NCBI GenBank assembly: GCA_016791385.1
Contig: JAEUMR010000009.1
Location: forward strand, 1-64,000
Length of the DNA: 64,000 nt
Direction: 5' to 3'
Source: Hyphomonadaceae bacterium
GTDB taxonomy: Bacteria > Pseudomonadota > Alphaproteobacteria > Caulobacterales > Aquidulcibacteraceae
Shown: one piece after another, positions 36,300-45,166 of the stretch
Position numbering within the stretch: the stretch's first letter is position 1
Layout of the letters: each line of letters begins with the position of its first letter
The notes under the pieces: generated by a model
What the model was told of the DNA's origin: nothing
Databases searched by the model: none
What the model saw: only the letters and a program-made list of their open reading frames with translations
Made by a program: the position numbers and the translations under genes

Positions 36300-37723
36300 T
36301 GGCGGATGCGGGCGAACTCCAGACCAAGCTGCCGCTTGCCGTTGATCTCGACGGCACGCTGATCCGTTGCGACCTGTTCACCGAAGCGATGTTGCGGCTG
36401 GCGTTTCGCAAGCCGTGGAAACTGCCGCTGTTGCTGATGTGGCTGATGCGCGGGCGCGCTTATGCGAAAGCCCAGCTGGCGCAGGAATTCCCCCCGGACG
36501 CGGCGCATCTGCCTTATGACGAGCGCATCATCGCCTGGCTACGCGAAGAGCGCGCCGCCGGCCGCACGCTGGCCTTGGCTACTGCCTCCGATCTGAGCGC
36601 CGCCACGGCGGTTGCTGAGCATGTCGGCCTGTTTGACCGCGTGTTCGCCTCCAATGGCGTGGTCAATCTCAAGTCGCGGCGCAAAGGCGAGGCGTTGGCC
36701 GCCGCCTACCCTGACGGCTTTGTCTATGCCGGCAACGAGCTTGCTGATCTCAAGGTTTGGAGCGCGGCCAAGCGCGCCGTCATCTGCAACGCGTCAGCGG
36801 GCTTCACCAGCGCCGTCACGCGCCGCTTCAATGTCGAGAAGGCGCTGCCGCGCACGACCAATGCCTGGCGCGCGCTGCTGACCGCGATACGGCCGCGCCA
36901 TTGGGCCAAGAACCTGCTCGTCTTCCTGCCGATGCTGGCCGGCCAGGGCTGGCTCGACGGCGCTGCTTGGCTGCGCGCGATCTATGCGTTCGCGGCGCTC
37001 TGTCTCGTCGCCTCCAGCGTCTATCTGGTGAACGACGCCGCCGATATCGAGTCCGACCGGCGTCACCCGCGCAAGCGCGCGCGTCCGTTCGCCAGCGGCG
37101 CGCTATCGCCCGTTCTTGGCTTGCCAGCCTCTCTGACCATGCTCGCCTGCGGACTTGCGCTCGGTGCGCTGTCGGGTGCGCCTTGGCTGGTCGCGCTCTA
37201 CCTTACAGCTGCCACGCTCTACACGTTTTGGCTCAAGCGCATCGTGCTCGTCGATGTATTTGCGCTTGCGTCCTTGTATGGCCTGCGCGTTGTGCTCGGC
37301 GGCGAGGCCAGCGGCTACGGCGCCAGCGACTGGCTGATCGCGTTCTGCGGCTTCTTTTTCCTTTCGCTGGCGCTGGTGAAACGCGCTGCGGAAGTAGACG
37401 CGGTGCGCGGCGACCTGATCGGGCGCGGCTATCGCGCTGGCGACGGGCCGCTGCTGAAGCGCTTCGGCGTTGGCGCCGGCCTGATCTCGACGCTGGTGCT
37501 CGCGCTCTATCTGCAAGAGCCGAGTAACCTCGCGCGCTACGCTGTCCCGCAATTCCTCTGGGTGCTGCCAGGCGCGGTGGCGTTGTGGCTGGCGTATGTC
37601 TGGCTCAAGGTCGAGCGCGCCGAGATGCATGACGACCCGTTGTTGTTTGCCTTGCGCGATCCGCTCTCTTGGGGTGTGGCGCTCGTGTCCGCCCTTGCCT
37701 TCATCGCCGCGGCAATGGCTTAG
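36299..37723 (+). CDS. HAD phosphatase-UbiA prenyltransferase fusion
   Basis: A 474-residue fusion. Residues 1-195 form a HAD domain: LAVDLDGTLIRCDLF gives the nucleophile DxDGT, ATASDLSAATAV the second motif, and YAGNELADLKVW the fourth, in which the first acidic residue is replaced by asparagine. Residues 200-474 form a UbiA-type membrane transferase with nine helices. Its first aspartate motif N245-D-A-A-D-I-E-S-D-R-R-H-P-R-K-R-A-R-P resembles decaprenyl-phosphate phosphoribosyltransferase (Rv3806c) rather than 4-hydroxybenzoate prenyltransferases. The two halves could do consecutive steps, phosphoribosyl transfer to decaprenyl phosphate and removal of the 5'-phosphate. Its 3' end overlaps the convergent gtrA-like gene by four bases. 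Confidence 0.78.
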   Translation: MADAGELQTKLPLAVDLDGTLIRCDLFTEAMLRLAFRKPWKLPLLLMWLMRGRAYAKAQLAQEFPPDAAHLPYDERIIAWLREERAAGRTLALATASDLSAATAVAEHVGLFDRVFASNGVVNLKSRRKGEALAAAYPDGFVYAGNELADLKVWSAAKRAVICNASAGFTSAVTRRFNVEKALPRTTNAWRALLTAIRPRHWAKNLLVFLPMLAGQGWLDGAAWLRAIYAFAALCLVASSVYLVNDAADIESDRRHPRKRARPFASGALSPVLGLPASLTMLACGLALGALSGAPWLVALYLTAATLYTFWLKRIVLVDVFALASLYGLRVVLGGEASGYGASDWLIAFCGFFFLSLALVKRAAEVDAVRGDLIGRGYRAGDGPLLKRFGVGAGLISTLVLALYLQEPSNLARYAVPQFLWVLPGAVALWLAYVWLKVERAEMHDDPLLFALRDPLSWGVALVSALAFIAAAMA

Positions 37724-38124
37724 CGGAACACCAGGTAGCGGGCGCCGAGGAAGTTCCAGAACAGGATCAGCCCGATGGCGATGGCTTGCGCCAGCAAGTA
37801 CCAGACGCCGAAATGCACCAGCACCCAGACGATGCCGGCATTGAGCGCGATGGCGACCAGATAGAGCGCCACGTATTTGCCGAACGTTTCCCGGACCGGC
37901 TTGTCGGCGCCGAAGGTGAAACGGCGATTGAGCGTGTAGCTCACGCTGATGCCGACGCAGTACGCGATCGTTGACGCCAGCACGGGCCCCGTGTGCCCCA
38001 GCTCCACAGCGGCGATCAGCACCGCGAAGTGCACGATCGTGGCAATGCCGCCGGCCATGGCGAAGCGCAGCCCTTGACGCACTATGGCGCGTTGGCTGAG
38101 GCGGCGCAGGGGCTCGGCGATCAT
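37720..38124 (-). CDS. GtrA family membrane protein
   Basis: A 134-residue protein with four hydrophobic helices, including RFAMAGGIATIVHFAVLIAAV near the N-terminus and SYTLNRRFTFGADKP, the short sequence NRRFTF being the GtrA hallmark. GtrA-like proteins move polyprenyl-linked sugars across the inner membrane. The ATG at 38124 fits the family, whereas the longer frame to 38646 runs through the divergent DUF72 gene. It converges on the HAD-UbiA fusion and overlaps it by four bases, consistent with a role in lipid-linked sugar transfer. Confidence 0.82.
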   Translation of the reverse strand: MIAEPLRRLSQRAIVRQGLRFAMAGGIATIVHFAVLIAAVELGHTGPVLASTIAYCVGISVSYTLNRRFTFGADKPVRETFGKYVALYLVAIALNAGIVWVLVHFGVWYLLAQAIAIGLILFWNFLGARYLVFR

Positions 38125-38211
38125 GACGGGGGCGTAGGCGAGGCGGCGCTCCCCGGCAAGCGCTTGCGTCGCCGCGGCGCATGGCGGATGCTTTGGCGTA
38201 AAGAGGCGCAC

Positions 38212-38946
38212 ATGATCCGGGTCGGCATCGGCGGATGGAGCTACGATCCCTGGTGGGAGACCTTCTACCCGGCCGATCTGCCCAAGGCCAAAGAACTCGA
38301 ATATGCGAGCCGGCAGGTGACGGCGATCGAGATCAACGCCACCTTCTACCGGACGCAGAGCGCCGCCTCGTTCAAGAAATGGGCGGCCTCGACGCCGGAC
38401 GACTTCATGTTCTCGGTGAAGGCGCCCCGGGCCGCCGTGCAGCGCAAGGATTTGCGCGAGGCTGCCCAGTCGATCGAGTGGTTCTTCAACAGCGGTGTCG
38501 GTGAGCTTGGCGCCAAGCTGGGACCGATCTTCTGGCAAATGGCGCCGTACAAGAAGTTCGATGCCGACGAGATGCAAGCGTATTTCGCGCTGCTGCCGAA
38601 GAAACTCGGCAAGCGCGCGTTGCGACACGCGATCGAAGTGCGCCATGACAGCTTCATGAGCGACGACTTCAAAGCCTTGGCGCGCGAGAACAACATCGCC
38701 GTCGTCACCGTCGAGTCAGAGAAGCATCCGCTCATCGTCGAGCCGACAGCGGATTTCGCTTACGCTCGCCTTGAACTCACGCAAGCTGGAGAACCCACCG
38801 GCTACCCCAAGGCCGCCTTGAAAAAATGGGCCAAGACCGCACGCGATTGGGACAAGAGCGGCGATGTCTTTCTCTATTTCATCAGCGGCGCCAAAGAGCG
38901 CAATCCTGCAGCGGCGCAAGCCATGCTGGAGATTTTGCAAGCATGA
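38212..38946 (+). CDS. DUF72 domain protein
   Basis: A 244-residue protein of the DUF72/YecE family, a TIM-barrel fold of unknown activity. It starts [19 protein letters not shown] and contains [18 protein letters not shown] and [10 protein letters not shown], all diagnostic. The family active site is suspected to be metal- or nucleic-acid-related but no reaction is established. AAGAGG lies upstream of the ATG. It overlaps upp by four bases (ATGA), so they are expressed together. Confidence 0.85.
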   Translation: MIRVGIGGWSYDPWWETFYPADLPKAKELEYASRQVTAIEINATFYRTQSAASFKKWAASTPDDFMFSVKAPRAAVQRKDLREAAQSIEWFFNSGVGELGAKLGPIFWQMAPYKKFDADEMQAYFALLPKKLGKRALRHAIEVRHDSFMSDDFKALARENNIAVVTVESEKHPLIVEPTADFAYARLELTQAGEPTGYPKAALKKWAKTARDWDKSGDVFLYFISGAKERNPAAAQAMLEILQA

Positions 38947-39569
38947 GCCTCACCGTCCTCTCGCACCCGCTGGTGCAACACAAGCTCACGATCCTGCGCG
39001 ACAAACGCACCTCCACGCGCTCCTTTCGCGAGCTGCTGCGCGAGCTTGCGATCCTCTTGTGCTACGAAGTGACCCGCGACCTGCCGCTCGAACCGATCGA
39101 CATCGAAACCCCGGTCGCGCCGATGCAAGGCAGGCAGCTGGCTGGCAAGAAACTGGTGTTCGCGCCGATCCTGCGGGCCGGCATGGGGCTGCTCGACGGC
39201 GTGCTCGAACTCGTCCCTGCCGCGCGCGTCGCGCATATCGGCCTCTATCGCGACCCGAACACGCTGCAAGCGGTGCAATACTATTTCAAGGCCCCCGTCG
39301 ATGTCGCCGAGCGCATGGTGATCCTGCTCGACCCGATGCTCGCCACGGGGCACACCGCCGTCGCGGCGATCAACCTGCTGAAGGACCGCGGCGTGAAAAA
39401 TATCCGCTTCGTCTGCCTGGTGGCCGCGCCGGAGGGCGTCGCCGAACTCGACAAGCACCACCCGGAGGTGCCGATCTGGACCGCCGGGCTCGACGAACGC
39501 CTCAATGACCACAGCTACATCGTGCCCGGACTCGGCGACGCGGGGGATCGCATTTACGGCACGAAATAG
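38943..39569 (+). CDS. upp: Uracil phosphoribosyltransferase
   Basis: A 208-residue enzyme that forms UMP from uracil and PRPP. The PRPP-binding motif is [19 protein letters not shown], near residues 126-144. [29 protein letters not shown] and the C-terminal [12 protein letters not shown] match Upp. Its start overlaps the DUF72 stop. It salvages uracil; co-expression with DUF72 has no known explanation. Confidence 0.95.
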   Translation: MSLTVLSHPLVQHKLTILRDKRTSTRSFRELLRELAILLCYEVTRDLPLEPIDIETPVAPMQGRQLAGKKLVFAPILRAGMGLLDGVLELVPAARVAHIGLYRDPNTLQAVQYYFKAPVDVAERMVILLDPMLATGHTAVAAINLLKDRGVKNIRFVCLVAAPEGVAELDKHHPEVPIWTAGLDERLNDHSYIVPGLGDAGDRIYGTK

Positions 39570-39572
39570 CGC

Positions 39573-40628
39573 TTAGCGCAGGCCGGAATTGATCTTTTCA
39601 AGCGCGCTGACGGGTGGAATGAGATCGACGTCTCTCAGTTTGTTAAGCGGCGTGTCAACGGTGTTGAGGCTGTCGTGCAGATCGTGTGCAGCCGGGTCGA
39701 CGTAAAGCAGCCCGGTGACGATCTCGCCTTCCGTCGCCTTGCGCGCCAGATAGCCGAGCGCCGCGTTGCGATCTGATGGATCGTACTCTTCCTCGATCTT
39801 GCGCAGGCGCAGCGTCGAGCCATCGTGCTGCACCACTTCCTTCAACTCGCCCGGCGCATATTCCGCGCGAATCGGCGCGCGCGGGCTGATCACGTCGAGG
39901 CGATTCACGGCCTCGTTGTGTTCGCGCACATAGTCGAAGCTCTTGGTCGACCCGACATGGTTGTTGAATGCCACGCAGGGGCTGAGCACGTCGATGATCG
40001 CAGCGCCCTTGTGATGCAGCGCGCCTTTGATCAGGGGCACCAGTTGGGTTTTGTCGCCAGAGAAGCTGCGCCCGACATAAGTCGCGCCCAGCTGCAGCGC
40101 GAGCATCACGAGATCGATCGGGCTGTCCTTGTTCTCCGCGCCCTTCTTGGCTTTCGAGCCCTTGTCGGAGGTGGCCGAGAACTGGCCCTTGGTCAGCCCG
40201 TACACGCCGTTGTTCTCGACGATGTAGGTCATGTTCACACCGCGGCGCACCGCATGTGCGAATTGGCCGAGACCGATCGAGGCGCTGTCGCCATCGCCGG
40301 AGACGCCGAGATAGATCAGGTCTTTCGAGGCGATGTTCGCACCCGTCAGCACAGACGGCATGCGCCCGTGCACGGCGTTGAAGCCGTGCGCGGGGCTGAC
40401 GAAATAGTCCGGCGTCTTCGACGAGCAGCCAATGCCGGAGAACTTCGCCAGGCGATGCGGCGCGAGATCGATCTCGAAGCACGCCTGGATGATCGCGGCG
40501 CTGATGGAATCATGGCCGCAACCTGCGCACAGCGTGGAGATGCGCCCTTCATAATCGCGCCGGGTGAAGCCGAGCGCGTTCTTTTCCAGCGAGGGATGGT
40601 GCAGCGGGGGCTTGGCGATATAGGTCAT
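39573..40628 (-). CDS. korB: 2-Oxoacid:ferredoxin oxidoreductase beta subunit
   Basis: A 351-residue thiamine-diphosphate subunit. The sequence TLCAGCGHDSI and GIGCSSKTPDYF supplies cysteines of a 4Fe-4S cluster, with LSPCVAFNN the fourth. The TPP-binding segment is GDGDSASIGLGQF ... VENNGVYGLTKGQ (near residues 110-140). With the alpha/gamma chain it oxidatively decarboxylates a 2-oxoacid, making acyl-CoA and reduced ferredoxin. 2-Oxoglutarate is the likeliest substrate by resemblance to KorB; indolepyruvate or pyruvate remain possible. It overlaps the alpha gene by four bases and is the last gene of the operon. Confidence 0.88.
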   Translation of the reverse strand: MTYIAKPPLHHPSLEKNALGFTRRDYEGRISTLCAGCGHDSISAAIIQACFEIDLAPHRLAKFSGIGCSSKTPDYFVSPAHGFNAVHGRMPSVLTGANIASKDLIYLGVSGDGDSASIGLGQFAHAVRRGVNMTYIVENNGVYGLTKGQFSATSDKGSKAKKGAENKDSPIDLVMLALQLGATYVGRSFSGDKTQLVPLIKGALHHKGAAIIDVLSPCVAFNNHVGSTKSFDYVREHNEAVNRLDVISPRAPIRAEYAPGELKEVVQHDGSTLRLRKIEEEYDPSDRNAALGYLARKATEGEIVTGLLYVDPAAHDLHDSLNTVDTPLNKLRDVDLIPPVSALEKINSGLR

Positions 40629-42457
40629 TTCGCTTTCTCCGGCAGCGCAGCGGCGTGCCCTGCCTGAAGCTTTTCTGTGATGGCTTTGGCGATGAAGCGC
40701 GCCGTGATCGGCGTGCCGTCATAGTGCAGGATCGACACGAGCCGCGCGGGATGCACGCCGCCTTCGTTGACCAGGAGCGCTTTCAGCTGCGCGTCGCGAT
40801 TCTGCTCCACCACGAACACCTGTTCGTGGTCGCGAATGAACTCGAACACCTCGTCGGAGAATGGGAATGCGCGCACACGCAACGCGTCGAGATGGACGCC
40901 ATTTTTCTCCAGCGTATGCAGCGCTTCTTCCATCGCCGGATCGGTCGAGCCGAAATAGATCACGCCGTCCGGCGTGCGCTTCTTGGCCTTCTTCACAATC
41001 GGCGCCGGCACGTGCGCCTTCATCGTCTGCCATTTGCGCAGCAGGCGCTCCATGCCCTCGGTGTAGTCTTCGCCGCGCTCTGAGTAGCGCGCATCCTTGT
41101 CGTGGCTGGAGCCGCGGGTGAAATAGCTGCCCTTGGTCGGGTGCGTGCCTGGATAGGTGCGGTACGGCACCGCGTCGCCATCGACGTCGCGATAGCGGCC
41201 GAACGGCACGCCAGCTTCGAGCTGCTCATAGGTGAGCACCTTGCCGCGATTGAGCTTGCGCGAAGCGTCCCATTTGAACGGCTCGGTCAGCCATTCCTGC
41301 ATGCCGATATCCAGCTCCAGCATCACGAACACCGTGGTCTGGAAGAAGTCGGCGATGTCGAACGCCTGCGCCGCGAACTCGAACGCCTCGGTCGGATTAC
41401 CGGGGAACAGTAGCGGATGCTTGGTGTCGCCGTGGCTGGCGTACGCCGCAAGCAGCAGATCCGATTGCTGCGTGCGCGTCGGCATGCCGGTGGAAGGGCC
41501 GCCCCGCTGTACGTCGAAGATCACCGCGGGAATCTCGGCGTAATACGAAAAGCCGACGAACTCGTTCATCAGCGAGATGCCTGGCCCGGAGGTACAGGTG
41601 AACGCGCGCGAGCCTGCCCAGCCCGCGCCCATCACCATGCCGATCGAGGCGATCTCGTCTTCGGCTTGCACGATGGCGAACTTGTTTTTGCCGTCCGTGT
41701 CCTTGCGCAGGACGCCGCAATACTTCTGAAAGCTCTCGGCCAGCGACGTCGATGGCGTGATCGGGTACCAGGCGCAAAAGGTGGCGCCGCCATAGACGGC
41801 GCCGAGTGCGGCGGCGTCATTGCCTTCAGCGAAGATGCGGTCGCCAACCTTGTCGGCGCGCTGCAGCTTCAGGCCGATCGGCGGCAGGTTCGCTTCGGCG
41901 TAAGCGCGGCCAAGGTCAAAGGCGCGGAAGTTCGGCGCGATCAAACGATCCTTGCCCTTGAACTCCTCGGTGAGGAGCTGCTTCACCACGTCCGTCTCGA
42001 AACCGAGCAGATGCGCGAGCACGCCGACATAGCAGATGTTCTTGAACAGCTGCCGTTCGCGTGGATTAGCGAATTCGGCCGCGATCAATTCGGTCAGCGG
42101 CGCGCCGATCACCGTAATGTCGTCGCGGAATTTCGAAGCCGGCAGCGGCTTCGAAGAATCGTACAGCAGGTACCCGCCTGCGCCGAGTTCCTTGACGTCG
42201 GCGTCCCAGGTTTGCGGGTTCATCGCTACCATCAGGTCGACGCCGCCGCGCCTCCCGAGCCAGCCCTCTTCCGAGACCCGCACCTCGTACCAGGTGGGCA
42301 GCCCCTGGATGTTGGACGGGAAGATGTTGCGCGCAGCAACCGGCACGCCCATCCGCAAGATCACCTTGGCGAACAGGCCGTTGGCGCTCGCCGAGCCAGA
42401 CCCGTTCACATTGGCGAATTTGACGACGAAATCGTTTGTCGCAGCGATCGGCTTCAT
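40625..42457 (-). CDS. korA: 2-Oxoacid:acceptor oxidoreductase, fused gamma-alpha subunit
   Basis: A 610-residue fusion. The gamma domain occupies residues 1-190 (FANVNGSGSASANGLFAKVI, LPTWYEVRVSEEGWLGRRG). The alpha domain follows, with ATFCAWYPITPSTSLAESF (near 230-248) and AGSRAFTCTSGPGISLMNEF, typical of pyrimidine-binding alpha chains. The order matches KorA of aerobic bacteria and archaea. It overlaps both neighbours by four bases. The electron acceptor is probably the upstream flavoprotein with its 4Fe-4S motifs, which makes a soluble complex possible. Confidence 0.88.
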   Translation of the reverse strand: MKPIAATNDFVVKFANVNGSGSASANGLFAKVILRMGVPVAARNIFPSNIQGLPTWYEVRVSEEGWLGRRGGVDLMVAMNPQTWDADVKELGAGGYLLYDSSKPLPASKFRDDITVIGAPLTELIAAEFANPRERQLFKNICYVGVLAHLLGFETDVVKQLLTEEFKGKDRLIAPNFRAFDLGRAYAEANLPPIGLKLQRADKVGDRIFAEGNDAAALGAVYGGATFCAWYPITPSTSLAESFQKYCGVLRKDTDGKNKFAIVQAEDEIASIGMVMGAGWAGSRAFTCTSGPGISLMNEFVGFSYYAEIPAVIFDVQRGGPSTGMPTRTQQSDLLLAAYASHGDTKHPLLFPGNPTEAFEFAAQAFDIADFFQTTVFVMLELDIGMQEWLTEPFKWDASRKLNRGKVLTYEQLEAGVPFGRYRDVDGDAVPYRTYPGTHPTKGSYFTRGSSHDKDARYSERGEDYTEGMERLLRKWQTMKAHVPAPIVKKAKKRTPDGVIYFGSTDPAMEEALHTLEKNGVHLDALRVRAFPFSDEVFEFIRDHEQVFVVEQNRDAQLKALLVNEGGVHPARLVSILHYDGTPITARFIAKAITEKLQAGHAAALPEKAK

Positions 42458-44274
42458 TTGGCCCCTACAGGTTGCGGCGCCGGCTTCGCCTTCGGCGCGG
42501 AAGAGCAGCCGGCGTGCGTCATCTCAAGATAGAATTGCTGCATGTCCCACGCCCCGGTCGGGCAGCGCTCCGCGCACAGACCGCAATGCAGGCAGACGTC
42601 TTCGTCCTTGGCCATGATGCGCCCGGTCTTGAGCCCATCGGCGATATAGAGATCTTGCGTCAGATTGAGCGCAGGCGCCTTGAGGTGCTCACGCAGCGCG
42701 GTTTCCTCACCGTTCTCCGTGAAGGTGATGCAATCCATCGGGCAGATGTCGACGCACGCATCGCACTCAATGCAGAGATCGGCGGCGAACACGGTTTGCA
42801 CGTCGCAATTCAAGCATCGCCGCGCTTCCTTGAAGCCCAGCAGTGGATCAAAGCCCTTCTCGACCTCAACCTTCACATTGCGCAGCGCCACCTCCGGCTC
42901 AACCTGCGGCACGCGGAAGCGATGGTCGAGCGAGGGATCGTTGTCATACGCCCACTCGTGGATGCCCATCTTGGTCGACGCGATGGTCACGCCCGGGCCC
43001 GGGCGCTGCTTCACGTCTTCGCCTGTGAGCAAGAGGTCGATCGACACCGCCGCTTCGTGCCCATGCGCGACGGCCCAGATGATGTTCTTCGGCCCGAACG
43101 CAGCATCGCCGCCGAAGAACACGTTGGCGATCGAGGATTGCATCGTCACTTGGTCGACGACCGGCATGTCCCACTTGTCGAAGGTCATGCCCAGATCGCG
43201 TTCGATCCAGGGGAACGCGTTTTCTTGGCCCACGGCCATCAGCACGTCGTCGCATTCGTAGTGCACATCGGGTTCACCCGAGGGGACGAGCTTCTTCTTT
43301 CCACCCTCCTCCACCCAATGCATCTTGGTGAACCAGACGCCCGTGAGCTTGCCATTCTCGTGCGTGAACTCGCGCGGATTGAGGAAATTGAGGATCGGGA
43401 TGCCTTCGTGCATCGCGTCTTCTTTTTCCCAGGGGCTCGCCTTCATCTCGTCGAAGCCCGAACGCACGATTACCTTCACGTCCTCGCCGCCGAGACGGCG
43501 TGAGGTGCGGCAGCAATCCATCGCCGTGTTGCCGCCGCCCAGCACGATCACGCGCTTGCCGATCGTGTGGATGTGCTCGAACGAGACGTTTGAGAGCCAA
43601 TCGATGCCGATATGGATGTTGGCCGCGCATTCCGCTTGGCCCGGCAGTTTGAGATCGCGCCCGCGCGGCGCGCCGGTGCCGACAAACACCGCATCCCAGC
43701 CTTGGGCGAGAAATGCTTTCAAGCTGTCGACGCGCTCGCCCAGATGCAGCACCGGCTCGAGCCGCGTGATGTAGCCGACCTCTTCGTCGATCACGCTTTC
43801 CGGCAGGCGGAAGCGCGGAATCTGCGTGCGCACCATGCCGCCGGCTTTGGCGTCGCCGTCGAAGATGTGCACCTCGTAGCCGATGGCGAGAAGATCGCGC
43901 GCGACGGTGAGCGAAGCGGGCCCCGCGCCAATACAGGCGACGCGCTTGCCGTTCTTCTTCGCTGCCGGCGCCGGCATCAGAGCCGCGACAGAGTCTTCCT
44001 TGTTGTCGGCGGCGACGCGCTTCAGGCGGCAGATCGCCACCGGCTCTTCTTCCACCCGCCCGCGCCGGCAGGCCGGCTCACACGGCCGGTCGCAGGTGCG
44101 CCCGAGGATGCCGGGGAACACGTTCGACTTCCAATTGATCAGGTAGGCGTCGGTATAGCGCTTGGCGGCGATCAGCCGGATATATTCCGGCACTGGCGTG
44201 TGCGCTGGGCACGCCCACTGGCAGTCCACGACCTTGTGGAAATAGTCCGGGTTGCGGATGTCGGTGGGCTTCAA
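42454..44274 (-). CDS. GltD-like flavoprotein with two 4Fe-4S motifs, electron partner of KorAB
   Basis: A 606-residue protein. Residues 1-110 carry the cysteine-rich GltD-type N-terminus (CQWACPAHTPVPEYI, GRTCDRPCEPACRRG). The NAD(P)/FAD disulfide-oxidoreductase core follows, with CIGAGPASLTVARDL near residue 112 and VLGGGNTAMDCC near 252. The C-terminus has a bacterial ferredoxin domain: CIECDACVDICP and CLHCGLCAERCP. The gene is first in the operon and overlaps korA by four bases. Together these features fit an NAD(P):ferredoxin oxidoreductase that takes electrons from the 2-oxoacid enzyme. The acceptor (NAD+ or NADP+) and a possible flavin-based bifurcation role are inference. Confidence 0.8.
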   Translation of the reverse strand: MKPTDIRNPDYFHKVVDCQWACPAHTPVPEYIRLIAAKRYTDAYLINWKSNVFPGILGRTCDRPCEPACRRGRVEEEPVAICRLKRVAADNKEDSVAALMPAPAAKKNGKRVACIGAGPASLTVARDLLAIGYEVHIFDGDAKAGGMVRTQIPRFRLPESVIDEEVGYITRLEPVLHLGERVDSLKAFLAQGWDAVFVGTGAPRGRDLKLPGQAECAANIHIGIDWLSNVSFEHIHTIGKRVIVLGGGNTAMDCCRTSRRLGGEDVKVIVRSGFDEMKASPWEKEDAMHEGIPILNFLNPREFTHENGKLTGVWFTKMHWVEEGGKKKLVPSGEPDVHYECDDVLMAVGQENAFPWIERDLGMTFDKWDMPVVDQVTMQSSIANVFFGGDAAFGPKNIIWAVAHGHEAAVSIDLLLTGEDVKQRPGPGVTIASTKMGIHEWAYDNDPSLDHRFRVPQVEPEVALRNVKVEVEKGFDPLLGFKEARRCLNCDVQTVFAADLCIECDACVDICPMDCITFTENGEETALREHLKAPALNLTQDLYIADGLKTGRIMAKDEDVCLHCGLCAERCPTGAWDMQQFYLEMTHAGCSSAPKAKPAPQPVGAK

Positions 44275-44340
44275 GCGGCCGCTCCTACGAAAGGGGGGAG
44301 AACCTAGCTCGCGCCGCCCGGCGCGCCAAGGCGCAGGCGC

Positions 44341-45030
44341 TCAGCGTGCGATCTCAAAACTCAGCCCTTCGAGGCCGTCGACGCCGCACTCGACACGGTC
44401 CCCCGGCTGCAGCGGACCAACGCCCGCCGGCGTGCCTGTGAAGATCAAGTCGCCGGGCTTCAACGCCCAGGAGCGCGACAGAGCCGCGATGATCTCCGGC
44501 ACGCTCCAGATCATATCGCTCAGGTCAGCGTCCTGCTTGGTCTGCCCATTCACTGCGAGCCAGATACGGCCCGTGTTCGGATGGCCGTGATTTCGCACCT
44601 GCGAAATAGGCCCCACCGGCGCTGAATTGTCGAACGCCTTGGCCACGTCCCACGGCGCGCCTGCCTTCTTGGCTTCGGCCTGACGATCACGCCGCGTGAG
44701 ATCAACGCCGACGCCATATCCCCAGACATGCTGCAGCGCCTGCGCCTCGGCGATGCCGGCGCCGCCCTTCCCGATCGCGATCACGAGTTCCACCTCGAAA
44801 TGCAGATTGGCGGTATTTGCGGCGTAGGCGATCGACGCTCCGCTATCGGCCACCGCATCAGCGGGCTTGGTGAAGAACACCGGCGGCTCGCTCTTGGGGT
44901 CAGCGCCCATCTCGCGAACGTGATCGGCGTAGTTGCGGCCAACGCAGAAGATGCGCCGGACTGGAAACCGCGCCGCGCTCCCGGCGATGGCGACGGTGGG
45001 GATCGGCGGTGGCTCGATGGCATAGCTCAT
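44341..45030 (-). CDS. Fumarylacetoacetate hydrolase family protein (acylpyruvase type)
   Basis: A 229-residue short FAH-fold protein. The core includes FCVGRNYADHVREMG (near residues 28-42), LHFEVELVIAIGKGG with the metal ligands, and PGDLIFTGTPAGVGPLQPGD. It lacks the N-terminal domain of true fumarylacetoacetase, and its wording resembles acylpyruvase (FAHD1), oxaloacetate decarboxylase or fumarylpyruvate hydrolase. It should act on 2-oxo-4-acyl acids. It precedes the 2-oxoacid oxidoreductase operon on the same strand, with a 66-base gap; co-expression is possible. This is the second FAH-fold gene in the window. Confidence 0.85.
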   Translation of the reverse strand: MSYAIEPPPIPTVAIAGSAARFPVRRIFCVGRNYADHVREMGADPKSEPPVFFTKPADAVADSGASIAYAANTANLHFEVELVIAIGKGGAGIAEAQALQHVWGYGVGVDLTRRDRQAEAKKAGAPWDVAKAFDNSAPVGPISQVRNHGHPNTGRIWLAVNGQTKQDADLSDMIWSVPEIIAALSRSWALKPGDLIFTGTPAGVGPLQPGDRVECGVDGLEGLSFEIAR

Positions 45031-45166
45031 ACAGTTCTTTCAGCACGGGCGCCGGAGCCATGCAAACTCGCCGCGCGCGCGAGTACCCGGCCCCACCGGC
45101 GATGCAAAGCCTTGCGCCAAGCCACGCGCTGGCGGAACGTCTGCGCCGATCCGCTGAGGGGCGGCA

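Noticed and set aside
37720..38646. Minus-strand frame extending GtrA to 308 residues
   Set aside because: The extension is antisense to the DUF72 gene; the GtrA family starts at 38124.
39574..45030. Possible nitrogenase or hydrogenase-linked electron transfer cluster
   Set aside because: The ferredoxin motifs belong to the GltD-like/KorAB set; no nif, hyd or rnf gene is present.
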